Shown here: positions 33,678 through 41,533 of the stretch, piece after piece | Layout of the letters: the number at the start of each line of letters is the position of its first letter | Numbering within the stretch: the first letter of the stretch is position 1 | Assembly (NCBI GenBank): GCA_904830895.1 | Contig: LR882958.1 | Location: 4,421,501 to 4,485,500, forward strand | From: Planktothrix rubescens CCAP 1459/22 | GTDB taxonomy: Bacteria; Cyanobacteriota; Cyanobacteriia; Cyanobacteriales; Microcoleaceae | Direction: 5' to 3' | DNA: 64,000 nucleotides | Translations under genes and position numbers: made by a program | Notes under the pieces: model-generated | Told to the model about the DNA's origin: nothing | The model's input: only the letters and a program-made list of their open reading frames with translations | The model's database searches: none

Positions 33678-34529
33678 TTAGATTCTCATGCTTAAATCTA
33701 ACCAATTTGAACGGGTAATCGGGGCGCTAGTTGAAATATAATCAACTCCGGTTTCTGCAACTGAGCGAATAGTTTTTAAAGTAATATTTCCCGATGCTTC
33801 TATTTTAATTCTGGGGTTATATTCACGAATAATATTAACAGATTCTTTCATTAACTCTAAGGACATATTATCTAACATAATAATATCCGCTTCATGTTCT
33901 AAGGCGATTTTAACCTGTTCTAAAGTTTCTGCTTCGACTTCAATAGTTAAAGGATAAGGCATGGTTTCTCTAATTTTTGCGATCGCTTCTGCAATTCCCC
34001 CCGCCGCCGCAATATGATTATCTTTAATCATAATCGCATCATCTAATCCCATCCGATGATTTTTTGCCCCACCGACTTGAATAGCATATTTTTCTAATAA
34101 TCTTAATCCGGGTGTGGTTTTACGGGTATCCACTAATTGACAGGGTAAATCGGCGATCGCTTCTACATATTTCCGCGTCTCCGTAGCAATTCCACTCAGT
34201 CGCATCGCTAAATTTAACGCGACTCTTTCCCCTGTTAATAATGCTTCTAAACTCCCCTCTAAAAATGCAATTTTTGTCCCTTTTTCACACCATTCTCCCT
34301 CTTTAACTAAAGGAGTAAATTCTATCTGATGATCCAACAGTTGAAACACTCTTTCAGCAATAGATAATCCGGCGATCACACCCTTTTCTTTAACAATCCA
34401 ATCGGCGGATTTGATCTGATTTCCGACTAATAATCCGGCGGTCGTGCGATCGCCTCGTCCAATATCTTCTAATAACCATTGTTGTAATAGGGGATCTAAA
34501 ATAACCCTAGGAGGTAATATCGCATTCAT
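33678..34529 (-). CDS. nadC: Nicotinate-nucleotide pyrophosphorylase (carboxylating)
   Basis: 283 aa from the ATG at 34529 (MNAILPPRVILDPLL); the open frame continues to 34628, but that part overlaps the 5S terminator hairpin. Quinolinate plus PRPP gives nicotinate mononucleotide, the third step of de novo NAD synthesis. Motifs are LLEDIGRGDRTTAGLL, LNLAMRLSGIATETRKYV, DTRKTTPGLRLLEKYAIQVGGAKNHR, and DNMSLELMKESV. The length is normal. It lies downstream of two 5S rRNA genes on the same strand, separated by their terminators. Confidence 0.95.
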   Translation of the reverse strand: MNAILPPRVILDPLLQQWLLEDIGRGDRTTAGLLVGNQIKSADWIVKEKGVIAGLSIAERVFQLLDHQIEFTPLVKEGEWCEKGTKIAFLEGSLEALLTGERVALNLAMRLSGIATETRKYVEAIADLPCQLVDTRKTTPGLRLLEKYAIQVGGAKNHRMGLDDAIMIKDNHIAAAGGIAEAIAKIRETMPYPLTIEVEAETLEQVKIALEHEADIIMLDNMSLELMKESVNIIREYNPRIKIEASGNITLKTIRSVAETGVDYISTSAPITRSNWLDLSMRI

Positions 34530-34605
34530 ATTTAATTCACGAGAAATATCAAAACATCCTATAATACCGGGGGTCAAAGAAACAAGAAACTGGGTTTCTA
34601 ATACC

Positions 34606-34642
34606 AAAGCCTCCTTCCGATTTATCACTGGAAGAAGGCTTT
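34606..34642 (-). terminator. Rho-independent terminator of 5S rRNA copy A
   Basis: AAAGCCTCCTTCC (34606-34618) and GGAAGAAGGCTTT (34630-34642) form a 13-bp stem with one G-U pair in the RNA and a GATTTATCACT loop. It lies 12 nt after the mature 3' end of 5S on the minus strand. Confidence 0.8.
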
Positions 34643-34654
34643 AGTTTGATATTA

Positions 34655-34772
34655 ACCTGGCATCGAGCTATTTTCCCAGGCGGCTACCCGCCAAGTATCT
34701 TCGCCGTGTCAGCGTTTCACTTCCGAGTTCGAGATGGATCGGAGTGGTTCCACTGAGCCATAGACACCAGGA
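34655..34772 (-). rRNA. rrf: 5S ribosomal RNA, copy A
   Basis: About 118 nt on the minus strand, from TCCTGGTGTCTATGGC to ATGCCAGGT, which pair as the terminal stem. Internal hallmarks are GGAACCACTCCGATCCATC, TCGAACTCGGAAGTGAAACG, and CGGGTAGCCGCC. It is nearly identical to copy B, 374 nt upstream. No 23S or 16S gene is present within the window, and it has its own promoter. Confidence 0.92.
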
Positions 34773-34847
34773 AAGCTCTATAAACTTTTCCTGTTTTTGA
34801 GGGCTTTGCGTTCTTGTGGTTCGCTCGTTTCTCCCTCACAATTTACT

Positions 34848-34876
34848 AATCTACTTGATTTCTCTAGGAATGTCAA
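34848..34876 (-). promoter_or_regulatory. Predicted sigma70 promoter of 5S copy A
   Basis: On the minus strand TTGACA (34876-34871) and TAGATT (34853-34848) are spaced by 17 bp. Transcription would start near 34841, about 70 nt before the mature 5S. Copy B has the same arrangement. Confidence 0.8.
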
Positions 34877-34977
34877 CCCCTTTTTTAAAATATTTTTTTT
34901 GATCCTCTGATCCGGCTTGGTGAGGGAGTTAGGGGTATCAAGCGGATCAAAGAAACCGGGTTTCTGAGATTAAAATA

Positions 34978-35017
34978 TAAAAGCCTGCTTCCGATTTATC
35001 ACTGGAAGCAGGCTTTT
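34978..35017 (-). terminator. Rho-independent terminator of 5S rRNA copy B
   Basis: AAAAGCCTGCTTCC and GGAAGCAGGCTTTT form a perfect stem with the same loop as copy A. The stem differs from copy A in a compensatory way (C-G pairs at the third and fourth bases after GCC). Confidence 0.82.
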
Positions 35018-35028
35018 ATTTGATATTA

Positions 35029-35146
35029 ACCTGGCACCGAGCTATTTTTCCAGGCGGCTACCCGCCAAGTATCTTCGCCGTGTCAGCGTTTCACTTCCGA
35101 GTTCGAGATGGATCGGAGTGGTTCCACTGAGCCATAGACACCAGGA
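35029..35146 (-). rRNA. rrf: 5S ribosomal RNA, copy B
   Basis: 118 nt on the minus strand, with the same 5' TCCTGGTGTCTATGGC and 3' GTGCCAGGT ends as copy A and only one or two differences. It has its own promoter (35223-35251) and terminator (34978-35017), so each unit of about 300 bp is a self-contained transcription unit. Confidence 0.92.
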
Positions 35147-35222
35147 AAGCTCTATAAAACTTTTCCTGTTTTTGAGGGCTTTGCGTTCTTATGGTTCGCT
35201 CGTTTTTCCCTCACGACTTACT

Positions 35223-35251
35223 AATCTACTCTGTTTCTCTGGGAATGTCAA
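35223..35251 (-). promoter_or_regulatory. Predicted sigma70 promoter of 5S copy B
   Basis: TTGACA (35251-35246) and TAGATT (35228-35223) on the minus strand, 17-bp spacer. The same elements and spacing are found before copy A, although the spacer bases differ. Confidence 0.8.
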
Positions 35252-35482
35252 CCCCTTTTTCAAAAGATTTTTTTTTCCAATGTCAAATTTAGCTATAACA
35301 TAAAGCTAGAAACCGATTCACCGAAATCCTATTCCTGTAGATGTTACCACAAAGACACGAAGACACGAAGGAATGGATTAGGGGGTATTCTGTGGCCTGT
35401 TGCCTGTTGCCTACTATAGTAATGGTGGGGAATAGAAACAACTTTAAGGAATTATTGATATCATTATTTGGGAGATCTGATC
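35252..35482. other. Intergenic region between the 5S genes and a small exported protein
   Basis: About 230 nt with no gene. Short tandem motifs are seen (GACACGAA twice near 35353, TGTTGCC repeats near 35398). The promoter for the plus-strand gene at 35483 should lie near 35410-35460. Confidence 0.5.
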
Positions 35483-35725
35483 ATGGCAATTGATTTACCT
35501 TGGGCTTTAGCATTGGTAGTTATGTCGGGACTAATTCCGGCATTAAAAACTATTGAAAATTCTCCTATTTCTCCATCTGAAAATTCATCACAATATCCTA
35601 TACATATAATTTGCTCTGAAAATTCACAATTAAAGTTGAGTGATGTTAAATTAGTGCAAATTGAACAAGGGATAAAGGAATGTTATGTCAATAATTTAGA
35701 ATGGGGAGAAATCTGTCCTAGATAA
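35483..35725 (+). CDS. Small hypothetical protein with N-terminal hydrophobic segment
   Basis: 80 aa from the ATG at 35483 (MAIDLPWALALVVMSGLIPAL); a TTG at 35468 would add five residues. The N-terminus is a probable signal anchor or signal peptide. The rest is polar, with two cysteines (IICSENS, KECYVNN) plus a C-terminal ICPR. No domain was recognised. A GGGAGATCTGATC segment provides a weak ribosome site. Confidence 0.55.
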   Translation: MAIDLPWALALVVMSGLIPALKTIENSPISPSENSSQYPIHIICSENSQLKLSDVKLVQIEQGIKECYVNNLEWGEICPR

Positions 35726-35804
35726 TTGAATCCGCAAGTGGTTTACTGTTGATTACAATAATTCTGATGGCTGAAAAATAAGAGCAGGTCAACAAATTGC
35801 AAAC

Positions 35805-36833
35805 GTGGAGATTGAAAAATATTATAAAATCTTAGACTTAGAACCTGGGGTAAGATTAGAGGAAGTCAGACAAGCCTATCGCCATCTAGCATTGATATGG
35901 CATCCCGATCGTTATCCCCAAGATTCTCTCTTACAAATCGAAGCGGAAGCAAAATTCAAAGAAATTAGCCACGCCTACGAAACCCTAAAAACCCATTTAA
36001 GTTATCCTACCTCCCCGGCTCCCCCAACCTTCACAACCTTCACACCTCCCCCAACTCCCCCAACTCCCCCTACTCCCCCAACTTCCCCAACTATCCCTCT
36101 AGGTTGGCTAACGGGGGTGTTTGTTTGTTATACGCTGATCGCTTGGATTTTAATAACTTTGAAGATTCCCTTCTGGGTTTGGATATTTGGCCTAATTGCT
36201 TGGTTTACGATTACCTTGGTCGCCAGTAAGGATTCGGATTCGTCTCAACCTTGGTTAATATCGTTGATGTTTGCTGGAGCGATCGCTGGTTGGGTACTAG
36301 GAAATGAAGCTGGGGGGGTAATTACAGCAACGGTATGGGGGATGGTCGGCATCGGATTAGGGGCGATCGCAGGCTCAGAAACGGTCTCTAAATCGGTAAT
36401 TGGACTGTTGACGGTGATGGGAATTGCTGCCATTGCCGGGTTAATTGCCGGAACTCGTCGGGGAAACTGGTTAGGTTCGGTTTTCGGTGGGGGTTTTGGG
36501 GTGATTATGGGGTTAATGTTAGGGATTATTTTAGATGCAATATTTCAATCAAGAGCCAAACTAGGAACGGGGAGTTTATTTGGATTACTATTAGGAGGAT
36601 GGATCGGGGCTGGCATTGGGGCGGGTCAGAAAGCCATCATCCGGGTGATTGAACAAATACAGCCAGAGCTTATTATTGCTGCTTGGGGTGCGATCGCTTT
36701 GGTTGCTGGGGTCGTGGCGCAAATGGCGGCGGGAGAAAAATTACTTGCGTCCTACAATGGGTTTTATACCTTTTTGATTTTAGGGATAATTTCCGGCCTC
36801 GGTTTTAGTTTTGGGTTGTGGTTAGCCTACTAA
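35805..36833 (+). CDS. J-domain protein with multi-span membrane region
   Basis: 342 aa with a GTG start. The N-terminal J-domain (about 4-65) holds the HPD motif in WHPDRYPQDS and a helix III with FKEISHAYETL. It is followed by a Pro/Thr linker (TPPPTPPTPPTPP, about 80-100) encoded by a C-rich tandem DNA repeat. From about 105 on there are at least six to eight hydrophobic, Gly-rich segments with Ala/Ile. It is a membrane-anchored DnaK cochaperone or an unrelated membrane protein with a J module. A P-loop ATPase starts 53 nt downstream. Confidence 0.85.
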   Translation: MEIEKYYKILDLEPGVRLEEVRQAYRHLALIWHPDRYPQDSLLQIEAEAKFKEISHAYETLKTHLSYPTSPAPPTFTTFTPPPTPPTPPTPPTSPTIPLGWLTGVFVCYTLIAWILITLKIPFWVWIFGLIAWFTITLVASKDSDSSQPWLISLMFAGAIAGWVLGNEAGGVITATVWGMVGIGLGAIAGSETVSKSVIGLLTVMGIAAIAGLIAGTRRGNWLGSVFGGGFGVIMGLMLGIILDAIFQSRAKLGTGSLFGLLLGGWIGAGIGAGQKAIIRVIEQIQPELIIAAWGAIALVAGVVAQMAAGEKLLASYNGFYTFLILGIISGLGFSFGLWLAY

Positions 36834-36886
36834 TCCTTTAATAATAGATACAGAATCAATTCAACGTTCAAACTCATTCAATAACA

Positions 36887-38233
36887 ATGGAACTTGATTT
36901 ATCTCGCTTTTTTAAAGCTTCTAATCCGGCTGAAACCCTGGATGTAGAAAACCCGGAAGATCAACAATATTATATTGATTTTTCTCCTGCACGCGGTGGT
37001 AAACTGATTGAACAAATTTCCCGAACAATTACTCGTTTATCACCCGATCGCCCTACTTGTCAACTCTTTACAGGTCATGTTGGATCAGGAAAGTCAACGG
37101 AATTACTCCGACTTCAAGCTCAACTCAAAAAAGAAGGATTCCATGTCGTTTATTTTGAGTCTAGTAAGGATTTAGACATGGCGGATGTGGATATTACCGA
37201 TATTTTATTAGCGATCGCCCGTCAAGTCAGTGAAAGTATTGAACTCCTACAAATTAAATTAAAACCTAAAGGCTTTAAAAGTTTACTCAGTGGAGTGATC
37301 GGGGTTTTAAATACAGAAATTGATTTAAAAGGAGATGTTAATGTTCCCGGAATTGGGACGTTAGCTGCAAGTACGGAAGGGGAGTTTTCCCTTTCAATGG
37401 GAATTGGGAATATTACGGCTAAAACCAGGGACAGTCGAGATTTAAGGTCTTTATTGCGTCAATATTTAGAGCCTCGAACTAATAATATTTTAGAGGCAAT
37501 CAATAAAGAATTATTGGAACCATCGATCCAACAATTGAAACAAATGGGGAAAAAGGGGTTGGTCGTAATTGTTGATAATTTAGACCGGATTTTGGATAGC
37601 CAAAGCAGTACCGGACGCCCACAACCGGAATATTTATTTATTGATCGGGGTGAACAACTAAATAAACTCAATTGTCATGTTGTCTATACTATTCCCCTCG
37701 GTTTGATTTTTTCTAATAATTTAGGACAACTGATGAATCGCTTTGGTAGCGACCCGAAAACCTTACCAATGGTGACGGTAAAATTTGAAGATGGAACTCG
37801 CTGCGAAGCCGGAATTGAACTATTACGCCAAATGGTAATGGCGAGAGCATTTCCGGGTATTGATCCGAAAGAATATCCAGACTTAGTAACAAGTATTTTT
37901 GACACTCCTGACACTTTAGATCGACTTTGTACGATTAGTGGCGGTCATGTTCGCAGTTTATTAATTTTGTTATATAGCTGTTTGCAAAAAGAAGATCCTC
38001 CATTAACTAGAAAATCCTTAGAGGAGGTGATTTTACAACGTCGCCACCAATTAACCTTAGCTATTGAAGCAGATGAAAGAGAAATGTTACGTCAAGTAGC
38101 AGTAACTAAAAAATTAAGTGGTCAAATGGAATATCAAACCCTATTAAGAAGTTTATGGGTTTTTGAATATCATCAAACCGAACATTTTTGGTATGATATT
38201 AACCCAATTTTAGCAGAAGCTCAGGAATTTTGA
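36887..38233 (+). CDS. P-loop ATPase (KAP/STAND-like)
   Basis: 448 aa. Walker A is GHVGSGKSTELL (63-74), and Walker B is LVVIVDNLDRIL (about 224-235). The surroundings YFESSKDLDMADVDITDILLAIARQ, plus a Gly-rich insert after about 150, match a type of stand-alone cyanobacterial AAA ATPase. A helical C-terminus follows (EVILQRRHQLTLAIEADE). No effector domain is fused. Its position next to the J-domain gene may be functional, but this is not known. It is followed by 577 nt of repeat-rich, gene-free DNA. Confidence 0.8.
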   Translation: MELDLSRFFKASNPAETLDVENPEDQQYYIDFSPARGGKLIEQISRTITRLSPDRPTCQLFTGHVGSGKSTELLRLQAQLKKEGFHVVYFESSKDLDMADVDITDILLAIARQVSESIELLQIKLKPKGFKSLLSGVIGVLNTEIDLKGDVNVPGIGTLAASTEGEFSLSMGIGNITAKTRDSRDLRSLLRQYLEPRTNNILEAINKELLEPSIQQLKQMGKKGLVVIVDNLDRILDSQSSTGRPQPEYLFIDRGEQLNKLNCHVVYTIPLGLIFSNNLGQLMNRFGSDPKTLPMVTVKFEDGTRCEAGIELLRQMVMARAFPGIDPKEYPDLVTSIFDTPDTLDRLCTISGGHVRSLLILLYSCLQKEDPPLTRKSLEEVILQRRHQLTLAIEADEREMLRQVAVTKKLSGQMEYQTLLRSLWVFEYHQTEHFWYDINPILAEAQEF

Positions 38234-38336
38234 TCACGGATTTAGAAGGATTACACGGATTACACGGATTTTTTTGATGTTTTTAGATGGATTGTAAGGA
38301 TTTTAGGAGGGTGGGCATAGCCCACCTTATTTTTAA

Positions 38337-38359
38337 ATCGAAATATATAATGTTTTCAT
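38337..38359. repeat. 23-bp direct repeat, left copy
   Basis: ATCGAAATATATAATGTTTTCAT-type sequence (ATCG then AAATATATAATGTTTTCAT), identical to 41462-41484. The two copies enclose about 3.1 kb with three genes: ATPase, TOPRIM-like and Uma2. Confidence 0.9.
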
Positions 38360-38604
38360 GTCGTGTTACCAGAGATTGCCTCAACAATCATTTTCTCAAG
38401 TTTGTGATTGGGCGATCGCTATTTCATCCAACTACAAATATTCTCAGATGATTTGATGTGTTTTAGAGAGCGATGGTCGCTTGGACTCTAATCTGATAGG
38501 AGTTCACCTGAGCGATCTGCAAAGCAAATTAGAACAAGTGAAAAAGTTTTTTTCATTTCGCTTGCTCAACTAATGTTTTACATTTTGGTGTAAGATCAAT
38601 ACCC

Positions 38605-38712
38605 CGGACAGTTTTTGAGTAAAAGCCTAGACCCCTTATTCTACCGTTAGCGATCGAGGCTAAACGAAAGCCTGAACCCCTTATTCCACCGTTGGCGATC
38701 GCAAACTGTCCG
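38605..38712. repeat. MITE-like element with inverted ends and internal tandem repeat
   Basis: The ends are CGGACAGTTT (38605-38614) and its inverse AAACTGTCCG (38703-38712). Inside are two 35-bp direct repeats (38622-38656 and 38667-38701), about 45 bp apart and differing at four bases, each ending in a GCGATCG box. Confidence 0.75.
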
Positions 38713-38810
38713 AAGTGTTGTAAGACGAAGCAATCCACCAAAACTTAACTATTTTTTAGATTAAGATTAAAGTGTTTTAGGTCAACTACCTAGTATAGGG
38801 AAAGAAAAAA

Positions 38811-39983
38811 GTGCAATTAAAAGAAATAAAGATTTCCCGTTTTAAGAATCAACCTGATGAGTGGTCAATTGAAGGGAAACCTCTAAATAATGAATTTGGA
38901 CAATGGCTCTCTTTCGTTGGGATGAATCTCATCGTAGGGAAAAATGCAACAGGCAAAAGTAAAACAATCGATGCCATACGCCATATTGCAGACCTATTTT
39001 GTGGGGATGTGCAAATATCCCGGCTTAATTCATTAGGCTTTGGAACTACTGAATATAATTTAAGGTTCGATAGTGATGAGGGAGAAATACAATACTATTT
39101 GGATTTCAAAGATGGGAAAATCATTCAGGAGACTTTAACGGTTAATAATGTAGAAAAGTTAAACCGTACTGAAGGGATTCTCTGGTATGAGGGAGCTGAG
39201 AAAAAATTAGCTTTTGAGACAGATGATGATGTATTAGCTGTATCAAAAAGAGATAAAAAACAACATTCTTTCTTTGAAACGTTATATTCTTGGGGGAAAA
39301 ACTTAAATTACTATCCTTTTGGGGCTCCATTAGGTAAAAATGCTTTTCTAAAAGATATAAATCTGGTCAAATATGATAGTGACGAAGTAGATTTAAAAGA
39401 TGGTGATGAAGTAACTCGAATTTTTTGTATGGGGGAGAAGCAATTTCCCGATTTATTTGTAAATACCATACTTGAGGATATGAAAGCAATTTCATACGAT
39501 CTACAAAAAATAGAAGTAAGTCCCTTAAAAAAATTTCCTATTCCTGCATATGGCTTAAATGTACAAGAGAGAGATTTAGAGGTTATTACAGATCAGACAG
39601 AAATGTCTCAAGGAATGTTCAGGGCTTTATCACTCCTTGTGCAACTCAATTATTCTTTGTTAAGCAAGACTCCAAGTTGCATTTTGATTGACGATATCGG
39701 AGAAGGATTAGATTACGATAGATCGAATAGCCTTATTGAACTTATTATTGAGAAGATAAAAGATTCATCTGTCCAAGTTATCATGACCACAAATGATAGA
39801 TTTGTAATGAATAAAGTTCCTTTGGAATATTGGTCTGTTATTCAAAGAATACCCAAAAAGTCTTTATTTTATAATTATAGAAATTCTAAATCAACTTTTG
39901 AAGAATTTCAACGTACAGGGCTTAATAACTTTGATTTCCTATCCTACGAATACTACATTGAAGATTTTGAAATTGAAGAATAA
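38811..39983 (+). CDS. ABC/OLD-type AAA ATPase (AAA_21)
   Basis: 390 aa with a GTG start (MQLKEIKISRFKNQPDEW). Walker A is GKNATGKSK (43-51). A signature-like MSQGMFRALSLLVQLNYSLL lies near 265-283, Walker B is CILIDDIGEGLDYD (about 287-300), and an H-loop-like VIMTTNDRFVMNKVP follows. These are hallmarks of the ATPases that pair with TOPRIM nucleases in OLD, PARIS, AbiL and Septu-like systems. The DUF4276 gene begins 2 nt after the stop, so the two form an operon. A phage-defence role is inferred. Confidence 0.85.
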   Translation: MQLKEIKISRFKNQPDEWSIEGKPLNNEFGQWLSFVGMNLIVGKNATGKSKTIDAIRHIADLFCGDVQISRLNSLGFGTTEYNLRFDSDEGEIQYYLDFKDGKIIQETLTVNNVEKLNRTEGILWYEGAEKKLAFETDDDVLAVSKRDKKQHSFFETLYSWGKNLNYYPFGAPLGKNAFLKDINLVKYDSDEVDLKDGDEVTRIFCMGEKQFPDLFVNTILEDMKAISYDLQKIEVSPLKKFPIPAYGLNVQERDLEVITDQTEMSQGMFRALSLLVQLNYSLLSKTPSCILIDDIGEGLDYDRSNSLIELIIEKIKDSSVQVIMTTNDRFVMNKVPLEYWSVIQRIPKKSLFYNYRNSKSTFEEFQRTGLNNFDFLSYEYYIEDFEIEE

Positions 39984-39985
39984 CC

Positions 39986-40723
39986 ATGAAAAAAATTACT
40001 TTTTTTGTTGAAGGACAAACAGAACAGCTTTTTATAAATAAGCTACTCATAGAAATAGCAGGACAAAAAAATATTTCAGTTGAACTAGAGCAATTTCAAG
40101 GTTATGGAAGAAGACCTACAAAAAATATTTATCCTAAAACAGCTTCAAATCCAGTTTCTCCTAAGCATTATGCTTTGATTCACGATTGTAGGAGTGATAG
40201 CAGTGTAAGATCAAGAATTATAGACAACTATCAGACATTATTTTCACAAGGGCATACTCAAATAATTGGTCTGTTAGATTTTTATCCGCAAAATCTATGT
40301 CCAGAAACGAACTTAACTCAATTTGAAAATGAGTTGATAAATGGTACTGTAAAACGAAATCGCCAAGTAACTCCGCCTTTACCTGCTAACACTGCAATTG
40401 TGGTGGCTGTGAATGAAATTGAGTCGTGGTTCTTATCTGAATGCAATCACTTCACCTGTGTTGATGCGATTCTGACAAACTCTTTTATAGTATCAAGAGT
40501 AGGCTTTGACCCTTGTATTGATGATATGACTTTACGCTCCCATCCAGCCCAGGATTTACATGATATCTATCAGCTTGTAGGTAAAGCATATAAAAATAAG
40601 AAAAAAGATACCGTAGAAAGAACTATAGAATGTTTGGATTATGCAAATATTTACATAAAAATCGCAAGTAAAATAACAAAATTAAACGATTTAGTTTCAA
40701 TAATCAATACATTTTTGACATAA
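39986..40723 (+). CDS. DUF4276/TOPRIM-like protein
   Basis: 245 aa. The N-terminal FFVEGQTEQLF (Glu9) is the first TOPRIM motif, GLLDFYP (Asp98) fits the DxD position, and VVAVNEIESWFLS (143-151) fits the DUF4276 EIE(A/S)W motif. The fold is related to the metal-dependent TOPRIM nucleases of OLD/RloB. It follows the ATPase by 2 nt (ATPase stop at 39983, ATG at 39986). In known pairs the ATPase senses a trigger and releases the TOPRIM effector. The specific system name cannot be assigned; AbiL is one close type. Confidence 0.8.
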   Translation: MKKITFFVEGQTEQLFINKLLIEIAGQKNISVELEQFQGYGRRPTKNIYPKTASNPVSPKHYALIHDCRSDSSVRSRIIDNYQTLFSQGHTQIIGLLDFYPQNLCPETNLTQFENELINGTVKRNRQVTPPLPANTAIVVAVNEIESWFLSECNHFTCVDAILTNSFIVSRVGFDPCIDDMTLRSHPAQDLHDIYQLVGKAYKNKKKDTVERTIECLDYANIYIKIASKITKLNDLVSIINTFLT

Positions 40724-40804
40724 TAAAGAATTCGATATGTCAAGATTATCTATTTCACCCTTACCTCACATTGTAAAGCGATCACACTTTAGATTAATAA
40801 TTTT

Positions 40805-41428
40805 TTAAAAAGTCTTCAAAATTTCTGCGGCTGTCAATTTTAGGTTAGGGAAAGTAGTCGAAATAACTATCTGATTGCCACGGAATTGCTGAATTTCATA
40901 CTCTCCATTTGCTAGTGTGCAGATAGAGAGAGTAGGCTGTTTGGACTTCCCAATATGTCGAACCCCTCCCAATCCAGCGTAGTCGGCAATCCAATATTCG
41001 GGAATGCCCAGAGTTGCATAGTCTTCAACTTTACGGGCATAATCATTTTGCCAGTTGCTACTCACAACTTCCGCTACAAATTTAATTGAACTGCCTAGGG
41101 TCAGAATTGACTGCTCACTCCAAATTGGTTCTTTAGTAAGCTCATGTCGGTCAATAACTGCCACATCGGGTCGAAATGCAGTCATTCCCATGTTAGAAGG
41201 GCGAATAAGTCCTCGCTGAAGCACAAACCAAGGCAATCCCATTTGGTCGATTTGGACGCATACCTTTGTGGTAATAAAGGCTGCAACTTCTTCATGCAAG
41301 CCTGTTGGTTCCAAGTCAAATATATCTCCATCAATAAGTTCATAACGGTTATCGTCACGATAAGTAACGATAAACTCGTCAAAGCTGAGTGCTTTCTGTT
41401 GAATTGGTCGGTCGGTTGCGATTGGCAT
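40805..41428 (-). CDS. Uma2 family endonuclease-like protein (DUF820)
   Basis: 207 aa. The PD-(D/E)XK-type core has FRPDVAVID (Asp), FVAEVVSSN (Glu) and the downstream DYARKVEDYATLGIPEYWIAD (Lys). The family is highly expanded in cyanobacteria, and its biological role is unclear. The gene is convergent with the DUF4276 gene (81 nt apart) and lies inside the 23-bp repeats. It need not be part of the defence pair. Confidence 0.88.
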   Translation of the reverse strand: MPIATDRPIQQKALSFDEFIVTYRDDNRYELIDGDIFDLEPTGLHEEVAAFITTKVCVQIDQMGLPWFVLQRGLIRPSNMGMTAFRPDVAVIDRHELTKEPIWSEQSILTLGSSIKFVAEVVSSNWQNDYARKVEDYATLGIPEYWIADYAGLGGVRHIGKSKQPTLSICTLANGEYEIQQFRGNQIVISTTFPNLKLTAAEILKTF

Positions 41429-41461
41429 ATATCAACTTATCCCAATTAATACATTCATTAT

Positions 41462-41484
41462 ATCGAAATATATAATGTTTTCAT
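41462..41484. repeat. 23-bp direct repeat, right copy
   Basis: Same 23 bases as 38337-38359. It lies 50 nt upstream of aroE and may contain part of the aroE promoter (TATATAATG). Confidence 0.9.
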
Positions 41485-41533
41485 ATTCTTGGGATCACCA
41501 CTATAATCAAATAGATATTGAATTCCCGTTATT

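Larger units (their letters stand above)
38234..38810. other. Repeat-rich intergenic region left of the ATPase-TOPRIM cassette
   Basis: Contains an ATTACACGG tandem (38253-38270), the left 23-bp direct repeat (38337-38359), and a 108-bp element bounded by 10-bp inverted repeats. The 62-codon minus-strand ORF over 38553-38741 is made of the repeats and was not called. The promoter of the ATPase gene should be in 38742-38800; a TAGTATAGGG stretch is near 38791, but no clear -35 was found. Confidence 0.6.

Noticed and set aside
38553-38741. 62-codon minus-strand ORF with IANGGIRG/IANGRIRG repeats
   Set aside because: The coding appearance comes from two 35-bp DNA repeats inside a MITE-like element.
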